From NCBI RefSeq assembly GCF_002483205.1, contig NZ_DLHM01000005.1, positions 73,928 through 137,927 of the forward strand: a stretch of DNA of 64,000 nucleotides, written 5' to 3'. Origin of the DNA: Flavihumibacter sp. UBA7668. GTDB taxonomy: Bacteria > Bacteroidota > Bacteroidia > Chitinophagales > Chitinophagaceae. A program made the position numbers and the translations under genes. Shown here piece by piece: positions 16,271-25,466 of this stretch. Under the pieces are notes generated by a model. That model was given only the letters and a program-made list of their open reading frames with translations, searched no databases and was not told where the DNA came from. Within the stretch, counting starts at the first letter, position 1, and every line of letters starts with the position of its first letter.

Positions 16271-16804
16271 ATGAAACGTATTCTAGCGGTTCTGGCAATT
16301 GCCGCAACAGGACTTGGAGCCTGCGAAAAAATAGACAAGCTTACCCAGTTTACGGTAACAGATCGTACCGAATTAAAGATTGAAGCGGGTGCAGCAACCC
16401 TGCTTCCCTATGATATTTATACGCCCCCTGTTTATTCTGAAGCGAGCCGCGAATTATCTGTCAATAATTCCAAAGCAGAGATGCTGGAGTCAGTAACCCT
16501 GCAGGAATTCAGGATGGTAATTTCGAATCCCTATGGTCGCAGCTGGGATTTTCTGAAAGACATCGAAGTGTATATAGATGCTGATCAATTGCCTGAAAAA
16601 AGAATTGCTTTTGAAACGGATCTTACAGATTACATCAATGGTGTTCTTGTACTTAAAACAGAAGATGTTCAATTGGCCGATTACCTTAAAAAAGGTACGT
16701 ATATCATCAAAACAAGATTAACTACGGATAAAATCATTACAGATGATTTAGACGTCAGTATAACAACAAAATTTGCAGTTGATGCAAAAGTCCTGGGTTT
16801 ATAA
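16271..16804 (+). CDS. hypothetical lipoprotein
   Basis: 177 residues from ATG 16271, chosen because it opens directly with a lipoprotein signal (MKRILAVLAIAATGLGAC; lipobox LGAC), while the in-frame ATG at 16247 adds eight residues. The mature protein begins CEKIDKLTQFTVTDRTEL and appears beta-rich; DIEVYIDADQLPEKRIAFETDLTDY suggests a compact beta-sandwich, but I recognise no family. Its stop overlaps the stop of the convergent TspO-like gene by six bases. Confidence 0.75.
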   Translation: MKRILAVLAIAATGLGACEKIDKLTQFTVTDRTELKIEAGAATLLPYDIYTPPVYSEASRELSVNNSKAEMLESVTLQEFRMVISNPYGRSWDFLKDIEVYIDADQLPEKRIAFETDLTDYINGVLVLKTEDVQLADYLKKGTYIIKTRLTTDKIITDDLDVSITTKFAVDAKVLGL

Positions 16805-17587
16805 CCCGGGATTTTTTTTGGACTGTCTGAAATACTGAAGCAATATAGTCAGCAATAAAATACCGATTCCGATTGCTGCTGTTCTTGCCATGATAAAAAT
16901 GTCTCCCTGCTTGAAATAAATGCCATACAATGCCCAACAAATTACCAGCGGGTAGGCTTTATCTTTCCACCTGAATAAAAACAGCAACCCCAGTGCTACG
17001 GCTACCAGCATCATTACAACGGCCCAGTTAATTGGAGAAAGAAATCCTCCTTCCCAACCCGACGACACCAGTACAGCAGTCGTATTGGCAATGGTGGCAA
17101 CACTAATCCATCCCAGATATACACTGAAAGGAACCTGAAGGAAAAAATAAGCGGTACCGGATAAGGATGATTTATAAAGAGTAAGTTTCTGATAAATAAG
17201 TATAAGGGTTATCAGAAAGAGCAGCATAACTACCAGTGATAAGCGAATTTGCAAATAATGCCATAAAAAAATCCAGGAGCAATTGATGATACAGGTGAGT
17301 AGAAATAAGTTCAATAATCCGGGTAAGAGTTGCCTGATTTTAGTATTCGCCTGATTAGAAAAGGCAAACCAGATTGCGTATCCGCAAAAACTAAAAAGCA
17401 GCAGGTAAATGGCCGACCAGATGCTGAAAGTAAAACCTGCCGGCACAAAATAATTCGGGTACAAATCTGAAATGGCTCCTGTGCTCATTTGATTGATGGG
17501 TAATAATACTGCAAGTGAATTCACTATGATTACACCGGCCATCGCAAGTAAGGCGGCAATCGATCTGGTTTTAAGTTGGTCAGCCAT
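16799..17587 (-). CDS. TspO/MBR-related (tryptophan-rich sensory protein-like) membrane protein
   Basis: 262-residue polytopic membrane protein. FVPAGFTFSIWSAIYLLLF and PFSVYLGWISVATIANTTAVL resemble the conserved blocks of the TspO/MBR family (PxxxFxxxWxxxY and VYLxW), whose members bind porphyrins and hydrophobic ligands. At 262 residues it is longer than classical TspO (about 160) and has about eight hydrophobic segments, as in the larger bacterial branch of the family. ATG 17587 begins a short polar N-terminus. The next gene, a WYL-type regulator, is divergent with about 100 bases between. The ligand is unknown. Confidence 0.75.
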   Translation of the reverse strand: MADQLKTRSIAALLAMAGVIIVNSLAVLLPINQMSTGAISDLYPNYFVPAGFTFSIWSAIYLLLFSFCGYAIWFAFSNQANTKIRQLLPGLLNLFLLTCIINCSWIFLWHYLQIRLSLVVMLLFLITLILIYQKLTLYKSSLSGTAYFFLQVPFSVYLGWISVATIANTTAVLVSSGWEGGFLSPINWAVVMMLVAVALGLLFLFRWKDKAYPLVICWALYGIYFKQGDIFIMARTAAIGIGILLLTILLQYFRQSKKNPGL

Positions 17588-17690
17588 ACGGTTTTTTGTT
17601 AGTTTCTAAGATACTGCAACAACCAGACCCGTGCTTGGTTGATTTATCATATCCAAAATTTTGGTTAGATTTCAGAATAAACCCAAACCC

Positions 17691-18344
17691 ATGTCGCCAC
17701 GGGACTATATTCTGCCTTATTATACACTGGTGCATCACCTGCAACAAACAGTGGGGGCTAACCGGGAAGAATTGATGACCGCTTTGCATTCTGCCGGCTG
17801 CGATCTGAGTCTGCGCAGTTTTCAGCGCTTACTGGAATCACTCCGGGCTGATTTGGGTATTCAAATTTCTTATGATGCCGCTTCCAATAAATATTTACTG
17901 GATGAAATGCCGGTAATTCAACTGGGGAATTTTTTCCGCTACTGCAAATGGATGCTGGAAGCCGGATTTGTATTGGATCAACTAAAAGCGAGATCCGGGG
18001 AAGACAGTACCATTTTTATTTCGCCCGCTGAAGGAACCGCCGGAGCGGAATGGTTGCCATTATTGGCGAAGGGCATCGAAGTCAGCCATCTCCTGCGAAT
18101 TTCCATCCGACAGAATAAGGGGGAAGAAAATAAATCCTATACAATTTTGCCTGTTGCACTTAAAAAAGAAGAGGAAGACTGGATTCTGCTGGCCTGGCAT
18201 CCCAAAAAAGAAAAATGGCGCCAGATTGCAGTTGGGCGAATTTTGGAATTGCAGGAAAAAGCACCGGGTACTGATATTTATCCTCCTCAGTCCAGGGATG
18301 CCATTCGTCAATTCCATCTAAATGGCAAGTCTTCCAAAAAATAG
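17691..18344 (+). CDS. WYL-domain-type transcriptional regulator
   Basis: 217 residues. The N-terminal half is a winged helix-turn-helix like those of WYL proteins (DLSLRSFQRLLESLRADLGIQISYDAASNKYLLDE, where the recognition helix and wing are clear). The C-terminal half contains YTILPVALKKEEEDWILLAWHPKKEKWRQIAVGRI, which matches the WYL-domain pattern of a Pro-containing strand, a W-x-L-x-A strand and a basic loop ending in GRI. WYL domains sense nucleic acids or nucleotides. I prefer ATG 17691 to the upstream GTG or ATG-like start at 17661 because MSPRDYILPYYTLVHHL begins the first helix. It is divergent from the TspO-like gene. Regulated genes are unknown. Confidence 0.75.
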   Translation: MSPRDYILPYYTLVHHLQQTVGANREELMTALHSAGCDLSLRSFQRLLESLRADLGIQISYDAASNKYLLDEMPVIQLGNFFRYCKWMLEAGFVLDQLKARSGEDSTIFISPAEGTAGAEWLPLLAKGIEVSHLLRISIRQNKGEENKSYTILPVALKKEEEDWILLAWHPKKEKWRQIAVGRILELQEKAPGTDIYPPQSRDAIRQFHLNGKSSKK

Positions 18345-18441
18345 GATCCTTCATTTTCTGTGAATTTAGAAGCAGTATCTGGTGATATGGAGGTGAGTTT
18401 CCAGGTAAGAATCCTTGAATTTCGTGAGGTAATCTGGCTAT

Positions 18442-20409
18442 ATGTACACAAATCGATTTATTTTCTCCATCGCCATAATAATTGGATTGGCTGCCTGTTC
18501 AGGAAATACCAAACTCGTTGAAAAAATTCCGGAACCTGCACCCTATGGTGTTTTACCTGCTGAGCGGCAGTTACGCTGGCAGGAATTGGAATCCTATGTA
18601 CTGGTTCATTTTACACCAACTACTTTTGAAAATAAAGAGTGGGGCTATGGTGATGCTGATCCGTCCAGTTTCAATCCCTCTGCTTTTGATGCGAGCCAAA
18701 TTGTTCAAGCTGCAGCAGCCGGTGGCTTCAAAGGATTGATCCTGGTAGCCAAACACCATGATGGATTTGCACTCTGGCCAACCAAAACCACTTCCTACAA
18801 TATCAGTAAAAGTCCCTGGAAAAATGGTGGGGGAGATATGGTTAAAGAGTTTGAAACGGCCACCAGAAAAATGGGACTGCAGTTTGGCGTGTATTGCTCA
18901 CCCTGGGACCGGAATTTCCCGGCCTATGGTTCTTTTGAATATGTGAAAGCATTTCGGGAACAACTGCGCGAATTATATTCTAATTACGGTCAATTATTTA
19001 TCACCTGGTTTGATGGGGCCAATGGCGGAGACGGCTATTATGGCGGTGCCCGGGAAAAACGGAATATCGATCGGACTACCTATTATGGATGGGATACGAC
19101 CTGGAATATGGTTCGTGAACTCCAGCCTGGCGCGGTTATCTTTAATGATATGGGAGATGTGCGCTGGGTAGGAAATGAGGAAGGACATGCTGCCGAAACT
19201 TCCTGGGCTACCTTTACCCCGCAACCACTGGATGGCAAAACAGTTGCTGCTCCCGGGGAACTGAAATACTGGCTATCGCCGGAAGGAACCAGGAACGGCG
19301 AATTCTGGAAGCCTGCAGAATGTGATGTGCCCCTGCGGCCGGGATGGTTTTATCATCCCGAACAGGATCACCGGGTGAAAACACCTGCCCAGCTTTTTGA
19401 TCTGTATTTCAAAAGTGTGGGAAGAGGTGCTGCTTTGGATCTTGGACTATCTCCTGACCGGAGAGGTTTGTTGCATGCTAATGATGTGGAATCCTTAAGC
19501 AAATTCGGGGCATTATTGAAAGAAACCTTTGCAACTAATCTGGCTTCTAAAGCAGAACTGAAAGTTAGTAATATTCGTGGAAATGCTGCTTCGAAATTTG
19601 GTCCGAAAATGTTGGTGGATGAGGATCGGTATTCCTATTGGGCTACGGATGATAGCGTTTCGAAAGCAGAAATTTTATTGGAATGGAAGGAGCCTGTCAA
19701 ATTTAATATTGTTCGGATTCGGGAGAATATAAAACTGGGGCAACGGATTGAACGAATCGCCATTGATGTGAGTGAAAATGGAAACTGGAAAGAATTGGCT
19801 ACGGCTACCAGTATCGGTGCCAATCGCCTGGTACGGTTACCCTTTTTTGTTACGGCAAAACAGTTGCGGATAAGAATTTTGCAATCTCCTGTTTGTCTGG
19901 CGATAAGCGATCTTGCTGTATTCAAAGAACCCGATCAGTTACCTGGTGTTTCGTATGAAATGAAGAAAGCACCGGACGCACTTGATAAAAGCGCATGGAA
20001 ACTTGTTTCGGTTTCGGCAGAGAGTAAACTGCCTGCGGGTGCTGCCCTTCATGCCTTTGATAATGATCCCTCTACTATTTGGCATACCTGGAACAATGAA
20101 AAAGAAATGATGCCACCGCCGCAGGAAATTGTTATCGATATGGGCGGGGTTCAAACCATTAAAGCATTTACCTATTTACCAAGAGTGGGCGGTTCCTGGG
20201 GAGTGGTGGGTCAATATGAATGGCAGGTGAGTGTTGATGGAAAATCCTGGTCCACTGCCGCTACTGGTGAATTTTCCAATATTAAGGCCAATCCGATTGA
20301 GCAGGTGGTATCGCTCCCAGCGCCCATTAAATGCCGCTACTTCCGTTTCATCGGCAAATCCAGCGTAGAGGACAACTATATTTCCGCCGCCGAACTCGGT
20401 GCGCTCTGA
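18442..20409 (+). CDS. alpha-L-fucosidase (GH29) lipoprotein with C-terminal F5/8-type C domains
   Basis: Predicted outer-membrane-anchored or periplasmic exo-fucosidase releasing L-fucose from glycans. The lipobox GLAAC (Cys19) ends a signal peptide. The catalytic barrel shows LVHFTPTTFENKEWGYG, AKHHDGFALWPTKTTSYN, GLQFGVYCSPWDRN and FITWFDGANGG, where Asp191 aligns with the GH29 nucleophile. After about residue 350 two beta-sandwich modules follow (DRYSYWATDDSVSKAEILLEW and NDPSTIWHTWNNEK regions), which read as F5/8-type C (discoidin) carbohydrate-binding domains. 655 residues is a normal multidomain length. No susCD pair is next to it, so it is not in an obvious polysaccharide-utilisation locus. 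GC-rich palindromes follow the stop. Confidence 0.93.
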   Translation: MYTNRFIFSIAIIIGLAACSGNTKLVEKIPEPAPYGVLPAERQLRWQELESYVLVHFTPTTFENKEWGYGDADPSSFNPSAFDASQIVQAAAAGGFKGLILVAKHHDGFALWPTKTTSYNISKSPWKNGGGDMVKEFETATRKMGLQFGVYCSPWDRNFPAYGSFEYVKAFREQLRELYSNYGQLFITWFDGANGGDGYYGGAREKRNIDRTTYYGWDTTWNMVRELQPGAVIFNDMGDVRWVGNEEGHAAETSWATFTPQPLDGKTVAAPGELKYWLSPEGTRNGEFWKPAECDVPLRPGWFYHPEQDHRVKTPAQLFDLYFKSVGRGAALDLGLSPDRRGLLHANDVESLSKFGALLKETFATNLASKAELKVSNIRGNAASKFGPKMLVDEDRYSYWATDDSVSKAEILLEWKEPVKFNIVRIRENIKLGQRIERIAIDVSENGNWKELATATSIGANRLVRLPFFVTAKQLRIRILQSPVCLAISDLAVFKEPDQLPGVSYEMKKAPDALDKSAWKLVSVSAESKLPAGAALHAFDNDPSTIWHTWNNEKEMMPPPQEIVIDMGGVQTIKAFTYLPRVGGSWGVVGQYEWQVSVDGKSWSTAATGEFSNIKANPIEQVVSLPAPIKCRYFRFIGKSSVEDNYISAAELGAL

Positions 20410-20458
20410 TTTTCACCGGTCGGGTGCCACCGGTCGGGTGCCACCCGACCGGTGAAAA
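20410..20458. repeat. extragenic palindrome cluster after the fucosidase gene
   Basis: Two direct copies of CACCGGTCGGGTG (20414-20426, 20428-20440) and one inverted copy CACCCGACCGGTG (20442-20454). With the flanks ATTTT and AAAAT the ends form one long palindrome. Same family as at 10253. Confidence 0.85.
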
Positions 20459-20537
20459 TGTGTTAAAACTTCGGTAAAGGGTAGGGGCGGAGTGTGAAAA
20501 AAATCGGGTGGAATCATCTCATCCGAAAACCACCATC

Positions 20538-21704
20538 ATGCCAACCCGCTTAATTAAAACCAGCCTCCTGGCAGGAGCGCTGCTCTTATGCTCCGGAATT
20601 ATTTATACAGCTGTCAGTAAAAACAAGCCGCATTCAGATCCGTTTTCTCCACATCCATCCAGGAAAATTCAGGTTGCCATCTTATTGGATGTGAGTAATA
20701 GTATGGACGGGCTCATTTCTCAGGCCAAGGCCCAACTCTGGAATATGGTCAGCATTTTAGGCAAATCCAGTTGTGATGGCTATACACCAAAAATCGAAAT
20801 CGCCTTGTATGAATATGGCCGTTCCTCAAATAAGCCTTCCGCTGGTTATGTTGAACAGATAACTCCATTTACCACAGATCTGGATGAAGTATCGCGTCAG
20901 TTATTCCGGCTTTCCACAATGGGTGGTGATGAATATTGCGGACAGGTAATGTATAATTCCTTAAATGAACTTAAATGGGAAGATGGTCCCGATCATTATA
21001 AGGTCATTTTTATTGCGGGAAATGAAGATTTTCTGCAGGGCAACCTTCCTTTTACTAAAGCCTGTTCTATTGCAAAACAAAAGAAGGTAGTAGTTAATAC
21101 AATTTATTGTGGTGATCGAATGCAGGGAATGCAGGAACACTGGAATCTTGGAGCTGAATGTGGTAATGGCAGCTTTACCCATATTAACTCCGATGCAGCT
21201 ATTGATATGGTTGCCACTCCATATGATGATCGTTTATTTGAACTGAACAAGCAGCTGAATAATACCTATATCGGATACGGTGCATTGGGACGCGAAAGCA
21301 AGGCCAAGCAGGAAGAAGCCGATGTTCAGAATTATTCCATGAGTAAGGAAGTGGCAGCAGACAGGGTAGCCGTAAAAGGAAAGAAGTCATTATATAAAAA
21401 CACGCAATGGGATCTGGTTGATGCCCAGGAAGCTGATCCCCAGTTTTACAACAAGGTCGACAAAGCAACACTGCCGGAAATGCTAAAAAACAAATCAAGA
21501 GCTGAAATCAAAATCTATATTGATGAACAAACGGCCAAACGCAATCAGATCCGGAAAGAATTGGAATCTGTTCAGCTGAATCGTGAAAAATTCATAACTG
21601 CAGAAAAAACCAAAAAATCCGGCAAATCAGATCCAACCCTTGCCACTGAAATTGAAAAAATTATCCGCGATCAGGCCCGCCGCACCGGAATCCTGATCCA
21701 ATAA
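20538..21704 (+). CDS. exported von Willebrand factor type A (VWA) domain protein
   Basis: 388-residue protein with an N-terminal signal or membrane anchor (LIKTSLLAGALLLCSGIIYTAV) and a VWA domain whose metal site motif DVSNSMD (Asp51, Ser53, Ser55; DxSxS) is intact; such domains bind ligands through a divalent cation. The domain covers about residues 44-235. The C-terminal 130 residues are charged and helical (KSRAEIKIYIDEQTAKRNQIRKELESVQLNREK). I prefer ATG 20538, directly before the hydrophobic segment, to an upstream start at 20508. It is alone between two palindrome clusters. The binding partner is unknown. Confidence 0.85.
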   Translation: MPTRLIKTSLLAGALLLCSGIIYTAVSKNKPHSDPFSPHPSRKIQVAILLDVSNSMDGLISQAKAQLWNMVSILGKSSCDGYTPKIEIALYEYGRSSNKPSAGYVEQITPFTTDLDEVSRQLFRLSTMGGDEYCGQVMYNSLNELKWEDGPDHYKVIFIAGNEDFLQGNLPFTKACSIAKQKKVVVNTIYCGDRMQGMQEHWNLGAECGNGSFTHINSDAAIDMVATPYDDRLFELNKQLNNTYIGYGALGRESKAKQEEADVQNYSMSKEVAADRVAVKGKKSLYKNTQWDLVDAQEADPQFYNKVDKATLPEMLKNKSRAEIKIYIDEQTAKRNQIRKELESVQLNREKFITAEKTKKSGKSDPTLATEIEKIIRDQARRTGILIQ

Positions 21705-21711
21705 CCATACT

Positions 21712-21730
21712 GGCCACCCGTCGGGTGGCC
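21712..21730. repeat. short GC-rich extragenic palindrome
   Basis: GGCCACCC, three bases, GGGTGGCC, with the core ACCCGTCGGGT shared with the other palindromes. Followed by ATTTC rather than a T-run, so at best a weak terminator. Confidence 0.7.
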
Positions 21731-21798
21731 ATTTCTATGTAACTTGCAGGCTTGCCGCTGGAGTACCTGAACGCCAAAACCAGGGCAGTACGAATTTG

Positions 21799-24144
21799 AT
21801 GACGCAAGAATATTTGAACGGATTAAATGAACAGCAACGAGAGGCTGTTTTACATAAAGACGGCCCATTGATGATTGTAGCAGGGGCAGGTAGTGGAAAA
21901 ACCAAAGTGCTGACAACAAGAATCGCCCACCTGATGGCGCATTATCGGATCGATGCGTTTAATATCCTCGCCCTCACATTTACCAATAAGGCGGCCAAGG
22001 AAATGAAAGAGCGGATCGAAAAAATCCTTGGCAATTCAGATGCAAGAAATTTGTATGTAGGTACTTTTCACTCTGTTTTTGCACGAATATTAAGGAGTGA
22101 AGCACATCATCTTGGCTATCCGAACTCCTTCACCATTTACGATACGGACGATGCGAAAAGTGTGGTAAAAACTGTGATCAATGAATTGAATCTGGACGAT
22201 AAGCTGTATAAACCGAACATTGTTTACAATCGCATCAGTTCTGCTAAAAATGCGCTGGTTGGTCCGGGTGAGTATGCACAGGATTATTATATCCAGCAGG
22301 AAGATAATCGGTCCAATCGTCCGGCTATTGCTCAGATTTATGCTGCCTATGCCAAACGTTGTTTCAAGAATGGTGCAATGGATTTTGATGATCTGCTAAT
22401 GAAGATGTACGATTTGCTGAAAAATTTTCCGGAGTCTCTGCATAAATACCAGCATAAGTTTAAGTATATACTGATTGATGAGTATCAGGATACCAATCCG
22501 GCTCAGTATGAAATCATTAAATTGCTTGGCGCCGCCTATGAAAATGTGTGTGTGGTAGGCGATGATGCACAATCCATTTATTCTTTCCGGGGTGCAACCA
22601 TTCAGAATATTCTGCAATTCCAGAAGGACTATGATGATGTGAAAGTGATCAAACTGGAACAGAATTACCGCAGTACCAAAAGCATTCTGAATGTTGCCAA
22701 TGAGGTAATCAATAACAATAAGGGTCAAATTCCAAAAGAGCTCTGGACCGAAAATGGCGAGGGCGAAAAAATCAGACTGGTTCGCACCATGAGTGATAAT
22801 GAAGAAGGGAAATTTGTTGCGGATACCATTCAGGAACAAAAATTGCGGAATCATTTCAGCAATCGTGATTTTGCCATTTTATATCGCACCAATGCACAAA
22901 GCCGGGCATTTGAAGAAAGCCTGCGTCGGATGGGCATCGCCTACACAATGTATGGAGGTGTGAGTTTTTATGCCCGTAAGGAAATCAAGGATTTTGTGGG
23001 TTACCTGCGTCTGATTGTTAATACCCGGGATGAAGAAGCATTGAAACGGGTTATCAATTATCCCGTTCGGGGAATTGGAAAAACAACCATTGATAAAGTG
23101 ATGGTGATAGCGAATACCAACAATATCACCATGTGGGAAGTGCTTGAAAATGCAGCAAAGGCCGGATTTAAGGCAGGCACGCTGGAAGCCATCGAACAAT
23201 TTGTGATGATGATCAAAGGCTGCCAGAGTATGCTGACTGGTAAAAACGCCTACGATGTAGCCTTTCATGTAGGTAAACAGGCCAATATTGTGAAAGAGCT
23301 TTTCAATGATAAAACAGTGGAAGGGCTTCAGCGATATGAAAACGTGCAGGAATTATTGAACTCCATCAAAGAGTTTACAGAAACACCCAGTAATGATGAA
23401 GGTGAAGTGGGCGATAAAGGTCTGGCTGCCTACCTGCAACAAATTACCCTGCTAACGGATGCGGATGAAAAAGATCCCAATGCAGATACAGTGAAGCTGA
23501 TGACCATTCACGCAGCAAAAGGCCTGGAGTTTCCTGTTGTATTTGCAGCCGGATTGGAAGAAATGCTTTTCCCCAATGCGATGAGCATCAATACCCGCGA
23601 GGAACTTGAAGAAGAGCGCCGGTTGTTTTATGTGGTTATCACCCGGGCAAAACAAAAACTCTGGATCACATATGCCAATACCCGGTATAAATTCGGACAA
23701 CTGCAACAGAATGAACCCAGTCGGTTTATTGATGAAATCCCTCAGCAATACCTCGATCGCACTTTTGCCGGAGGCGGCATGCGTAACCAGGGCACAGGGT
23801 TTCAACAGAGTAGTGCATTTGACAGAATGCGCGGGTTTGGTGCAAGTGAACAGGCTGAAAAAATCTACGGACCGCCACCTGCAAAAAGGAAGGATACCGT
23901 GCCAGCCTATGTGCCCCCGAAAACTGTGCCTAAAGTTGTGGAGCATATTCCAAGCGCAGATTTTATTCCAAGTGATACAACCAATCTGCAGGCCGGACAA
24001 AAAGTGGAGCACCAGAAATTCGGATTCGGAAAAGTATTGAAAATGGAGGGAAGCTCACATAATCCCATCGCTACTGTTCAATTTGAAAACAATGGCGAAA
24101 AAAAGATCATGTTGAATTATGCCAAATTGCGGATCATAGAATAA
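21799..24144 (+). CDS. uvrD: UvrD/PcrA-type superfamily 1 DNA helicase
   Basis: ATP-dependent 3'-5' DNA helicase used in repair and removal of obstacles to replication. All SF1A motifs are present: Walker A AGAGSGKT (28-35), TFTNKAAKEMKER (motif Ia), YILIDEYQDTNPAQY (Walker B), VVGDDAQSIYSFRGA (motif III), QNYRST (motif IV), TIHAAKGLEFPVVF (motif V) and EERRLFYVVITRAKQ (motif VI). The C-terminus has the PcrA/UvrD Tudor-like tail GQKVEHQKFGFGKVLKMEG, which contacts RNA polymerase. Start is ATG 21799; the preceding TTG would add one residue. At 781 residues it is full length. uvrD and pcrA names are both used for this family. Confidence 0.96.
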   Translation: MTQEYLNGLNEQQREAVLHKDGPLMIVAGAGSGKTKVLTTRIAHLMAHYRIDAFNILALTFTNKAAKEMKERIEKILGNSDARNLYVGTFHSVFARILRSEAHHLGYPNSFTIYDTDDAKSVVKTVINELNLDDKLYKPNIVYNRISSAKNALVGPGEYAQDYYIQQEDNRSNRPAIAQIYAAYAKRCFKNGAMDFDDLLMKMYDLLKNFPESLHKYQHKFKYILIDEYQDTNPAQYEIIKLLGAAYENVCVVGDDAQSIYSFRGATIQNILQFQKDYDDVKVIKLEQNYRSTKSILNVANEVINNNKGQIPKELWTENGEGEKIRLVRTMSDNEEGKFVADTIQEQKLRNHFSNRDFAILYRTNAQSRAFEESLRRMGIAYTMYGGVSFYARKEIKDFVGYLRLIVNTRDEEALKRVINYPVRGIGKTTIDKVMVIANTNNITMWEVLENAAKAGFKAGTLEAIEQFVMMIKGCQSMLTGKNAYDVAFHVGKQANIVKELFNDKTVEGLQRYENVQELLNSIKEFTETPSNDEGEVGDKGLAAYLQQITLLTDADEKDPNADTVKLMTIHAAKGLEFPVVFAAGLEEMLFPNAMSINTREELEEERRLFYVVITRAKQKLWITYANTRYKFGQLQQNEPSRFIDEIPQQYLDRTFAGGGMRNQGTGFQQSSAFDRMRGFGASEQAEKIYGPPPAKRKDTVPAYVPPKTVPKVVEHIPSADFIPSDTTNLQAGQKVEHQKFGFGKVLKMEGSSHNPIATVQFENNGEKKIMLNYAKLRIIE

Positions 24145-24163
24145 CGGATCATAAAACGGCTCT

Positions 24164-24367
24164 TCAAATAATGCATTTAGTACAACGGGGAACTGCTGTT
24201 GTTTTGCTCTTTGCAAAAGAAATTTGAGTAGGTGAAGAACTTTTCCCTTTCACTTTAATCACGGTTACATTGGCAGAGGCCTGCGGTTGGATCGGCTCTA
24301 AAATGACTCTGGCTGCAAGCCCCGAAAGCAGCACCAGAAAAGCCGCGAGTAAATAAAATAATTTCAT
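24164..24367 (-). CDS. small secreted or membrane protein, unknown function
   Basis: 67 residues with a hydrophobic N-terminus (MKLFYLLAAFLVLLSGLAARVIL) that is a signal peptide or single membrane helix, then a Thr/Ser/Lys-rich tail ending PRCTKCII with a CxxC pair. Although short, it has an excellent promoter 19 bases upstream (TTG-N20-TAACTTTG on the minus strand), which supports it as a real gene. No family recognised. Confidence 0.65.
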   Translation of the reverse strand: MKLFYLLAAFLVLLSGLAARVILEPIQPQASANVTVIKVKGKSSSPTQISFAKSKTTAVPRCTKCII

Positions 24368-24385
24368 ACAATAGGTTTATTGCCG

Positions 24386-24416
24386 CAAAGTTAAGGCGGG
24401 GTTGCCCCCTCTCCAA
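24386..24416 (-). promoter_or_regulatory. consensus Bacteroidota promoter for the 67-residue gene
   Basis: On the minus strand: -33 TTG (24416-24414), 20-base spacer, -7 TAACTTTG (24393-24386). Both elements and spacing fit the consensus. Confidence 0.65.
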
Positions 24417-24462
24417 GCTATTTGTTAATGAACTGTTGTTTTTGGTGTATGAATGGCTGATT

Positions 24463-25275
24463 TCATTCGTATTCATACTCGAAACGGATTTCAGGTTTGT
24501 GCTGTCCATTGATTTCAAGGTGTTGCTTACGGGCGGTAGGATACCCATCTGCGCCATATTCATAACTCATGTGAACGATCTGCCTAACAGATCCATCCGG
24601 CAGCAGGTCTTTTATTCTTGTTGGATTGTTTTTATGAAGTACCAGTCCCGGTAAGAATTGTCCCCAGGCTTCCCCGGGTATCGGGTTCCATTTATTATCA
24701 TGCTCTTCAAAAAACATAGTTGATGTCAGTTCATATTGATTGCTGTCTTTTCTCTTATGCTGATTCACAATTTTTACCAGGTTGCCTTTTTGATTGTATT
24801 GGTATTGTGAACGAACATGACTGATTTCATCCGGATTTGTTATAGTTTCCACCAGTTCAGTCAACTGATTCTTTTCATTAAAACTATACTGATGCGTTGC
24901 ATACTTTGTACCATTGGGATGATAGAATTCTGCTGCCGCCGGACGATTTCCTATATAGGTAAATAACTGCTTTCCTCCTCCTGCAGTTACTGATTCTTTT
25001 AGTTTCCCGTTTTCATATTGGTAGTTAATGGTGTAGGTTTTTACAACCGGTCCTTCGGGAGAAAAAATCCAGGTAGATTGATAGGTCGTTACCTGTTTTT
25101 GTTCATTGTATGTATACGTGAAGTGGTCGTTTGGTCCGGCTATTAATTTTTTTACGCGTTTGGAAATGACAGGTTCCGGATTGGGAATATCCTGATCATC
25201 GTCGTTTTTTCTGCAGCTGTTCAGGGTTATGGTAACTGCCAGCAACAGTAACAGGAACTTGGTGATTTTTTTCAT
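24463..25275 (-). CDS. hypothetical lipoprotein with YD-repeat-like strands
   Basis: 270 residues with a lipoprotein signal (LLLLLAVTITLNSC; Cys20) and an acidic linker (RKNDDDQDIPNPEP). The rest is a run of beta hairpins such as FTYTYNEQKQVTTYQ, YQYENGKLKES, HQYSFNEKNQLTELVE, YQYNQKGNLVKIV and SYEYGADGYPTARKQ, each resembling the YD/RHS-type unit Y-x-Y-(D/N)-x-x-G-x-L. Such units build a beta-helix-like shell in larger proteins; here the array is short and has no toxin domain attached. Likely an outer-membrane surface or periplasmic lipoprotein of unknown role. Confidence 0.75.
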   Translation of the reverse strand: MKKITKFLLLLLAVTITLNSCRKNDDDQDIPNPEPVISKRVKKLIAGPNDHFTYTYNEQKQVTTYQSTWIFSPEGPVVKTYTINYQYENGKLKESVTAGGGKQLFTYIGNRPAAAEFYHPNGTKYATHQYSFNEKNQLTELVETITNPDEISHVRSQYQYNQKGNLVKIVNQHKRKDSNQYELTSTMFFEEHDNKWNPIPGEAWGQFLPGLVLHKNNPTRIKDLLPDGSVRQIVHMSYEYGADGYPTARKQHLEINGQHKPEIRFEYEYE

Positions 25276-25466
25276 ATTGAATAGTTTAATTCAGGTGTAT
25301 TGCTGACAAGATCATTTTTCAAAAACACATGCATTTTGGATAAACGGCAATTATTTCCACTTAACTGGCACCAATTGTGAAAGTTGAAATTTTCTACAGT
25401 TCGGGTGCAACGAATAGACTTCTTTGGTGTTCAAAGCTTATAACCTTAACCATTTTACCTATCCAA

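Noticed and set aside
18442..20409. Polysaccharide utilisation locus around the GH29 fucosidase
   Set aside because: No susC/susD pair, sensor or other glycosidase is next to it.
23452..24012. Long minus-strand frame of 186 codons
   Set aside because: Complement of the UvrD/PcrA C-terminal region; Cys/His-rich by chance and without motif order.
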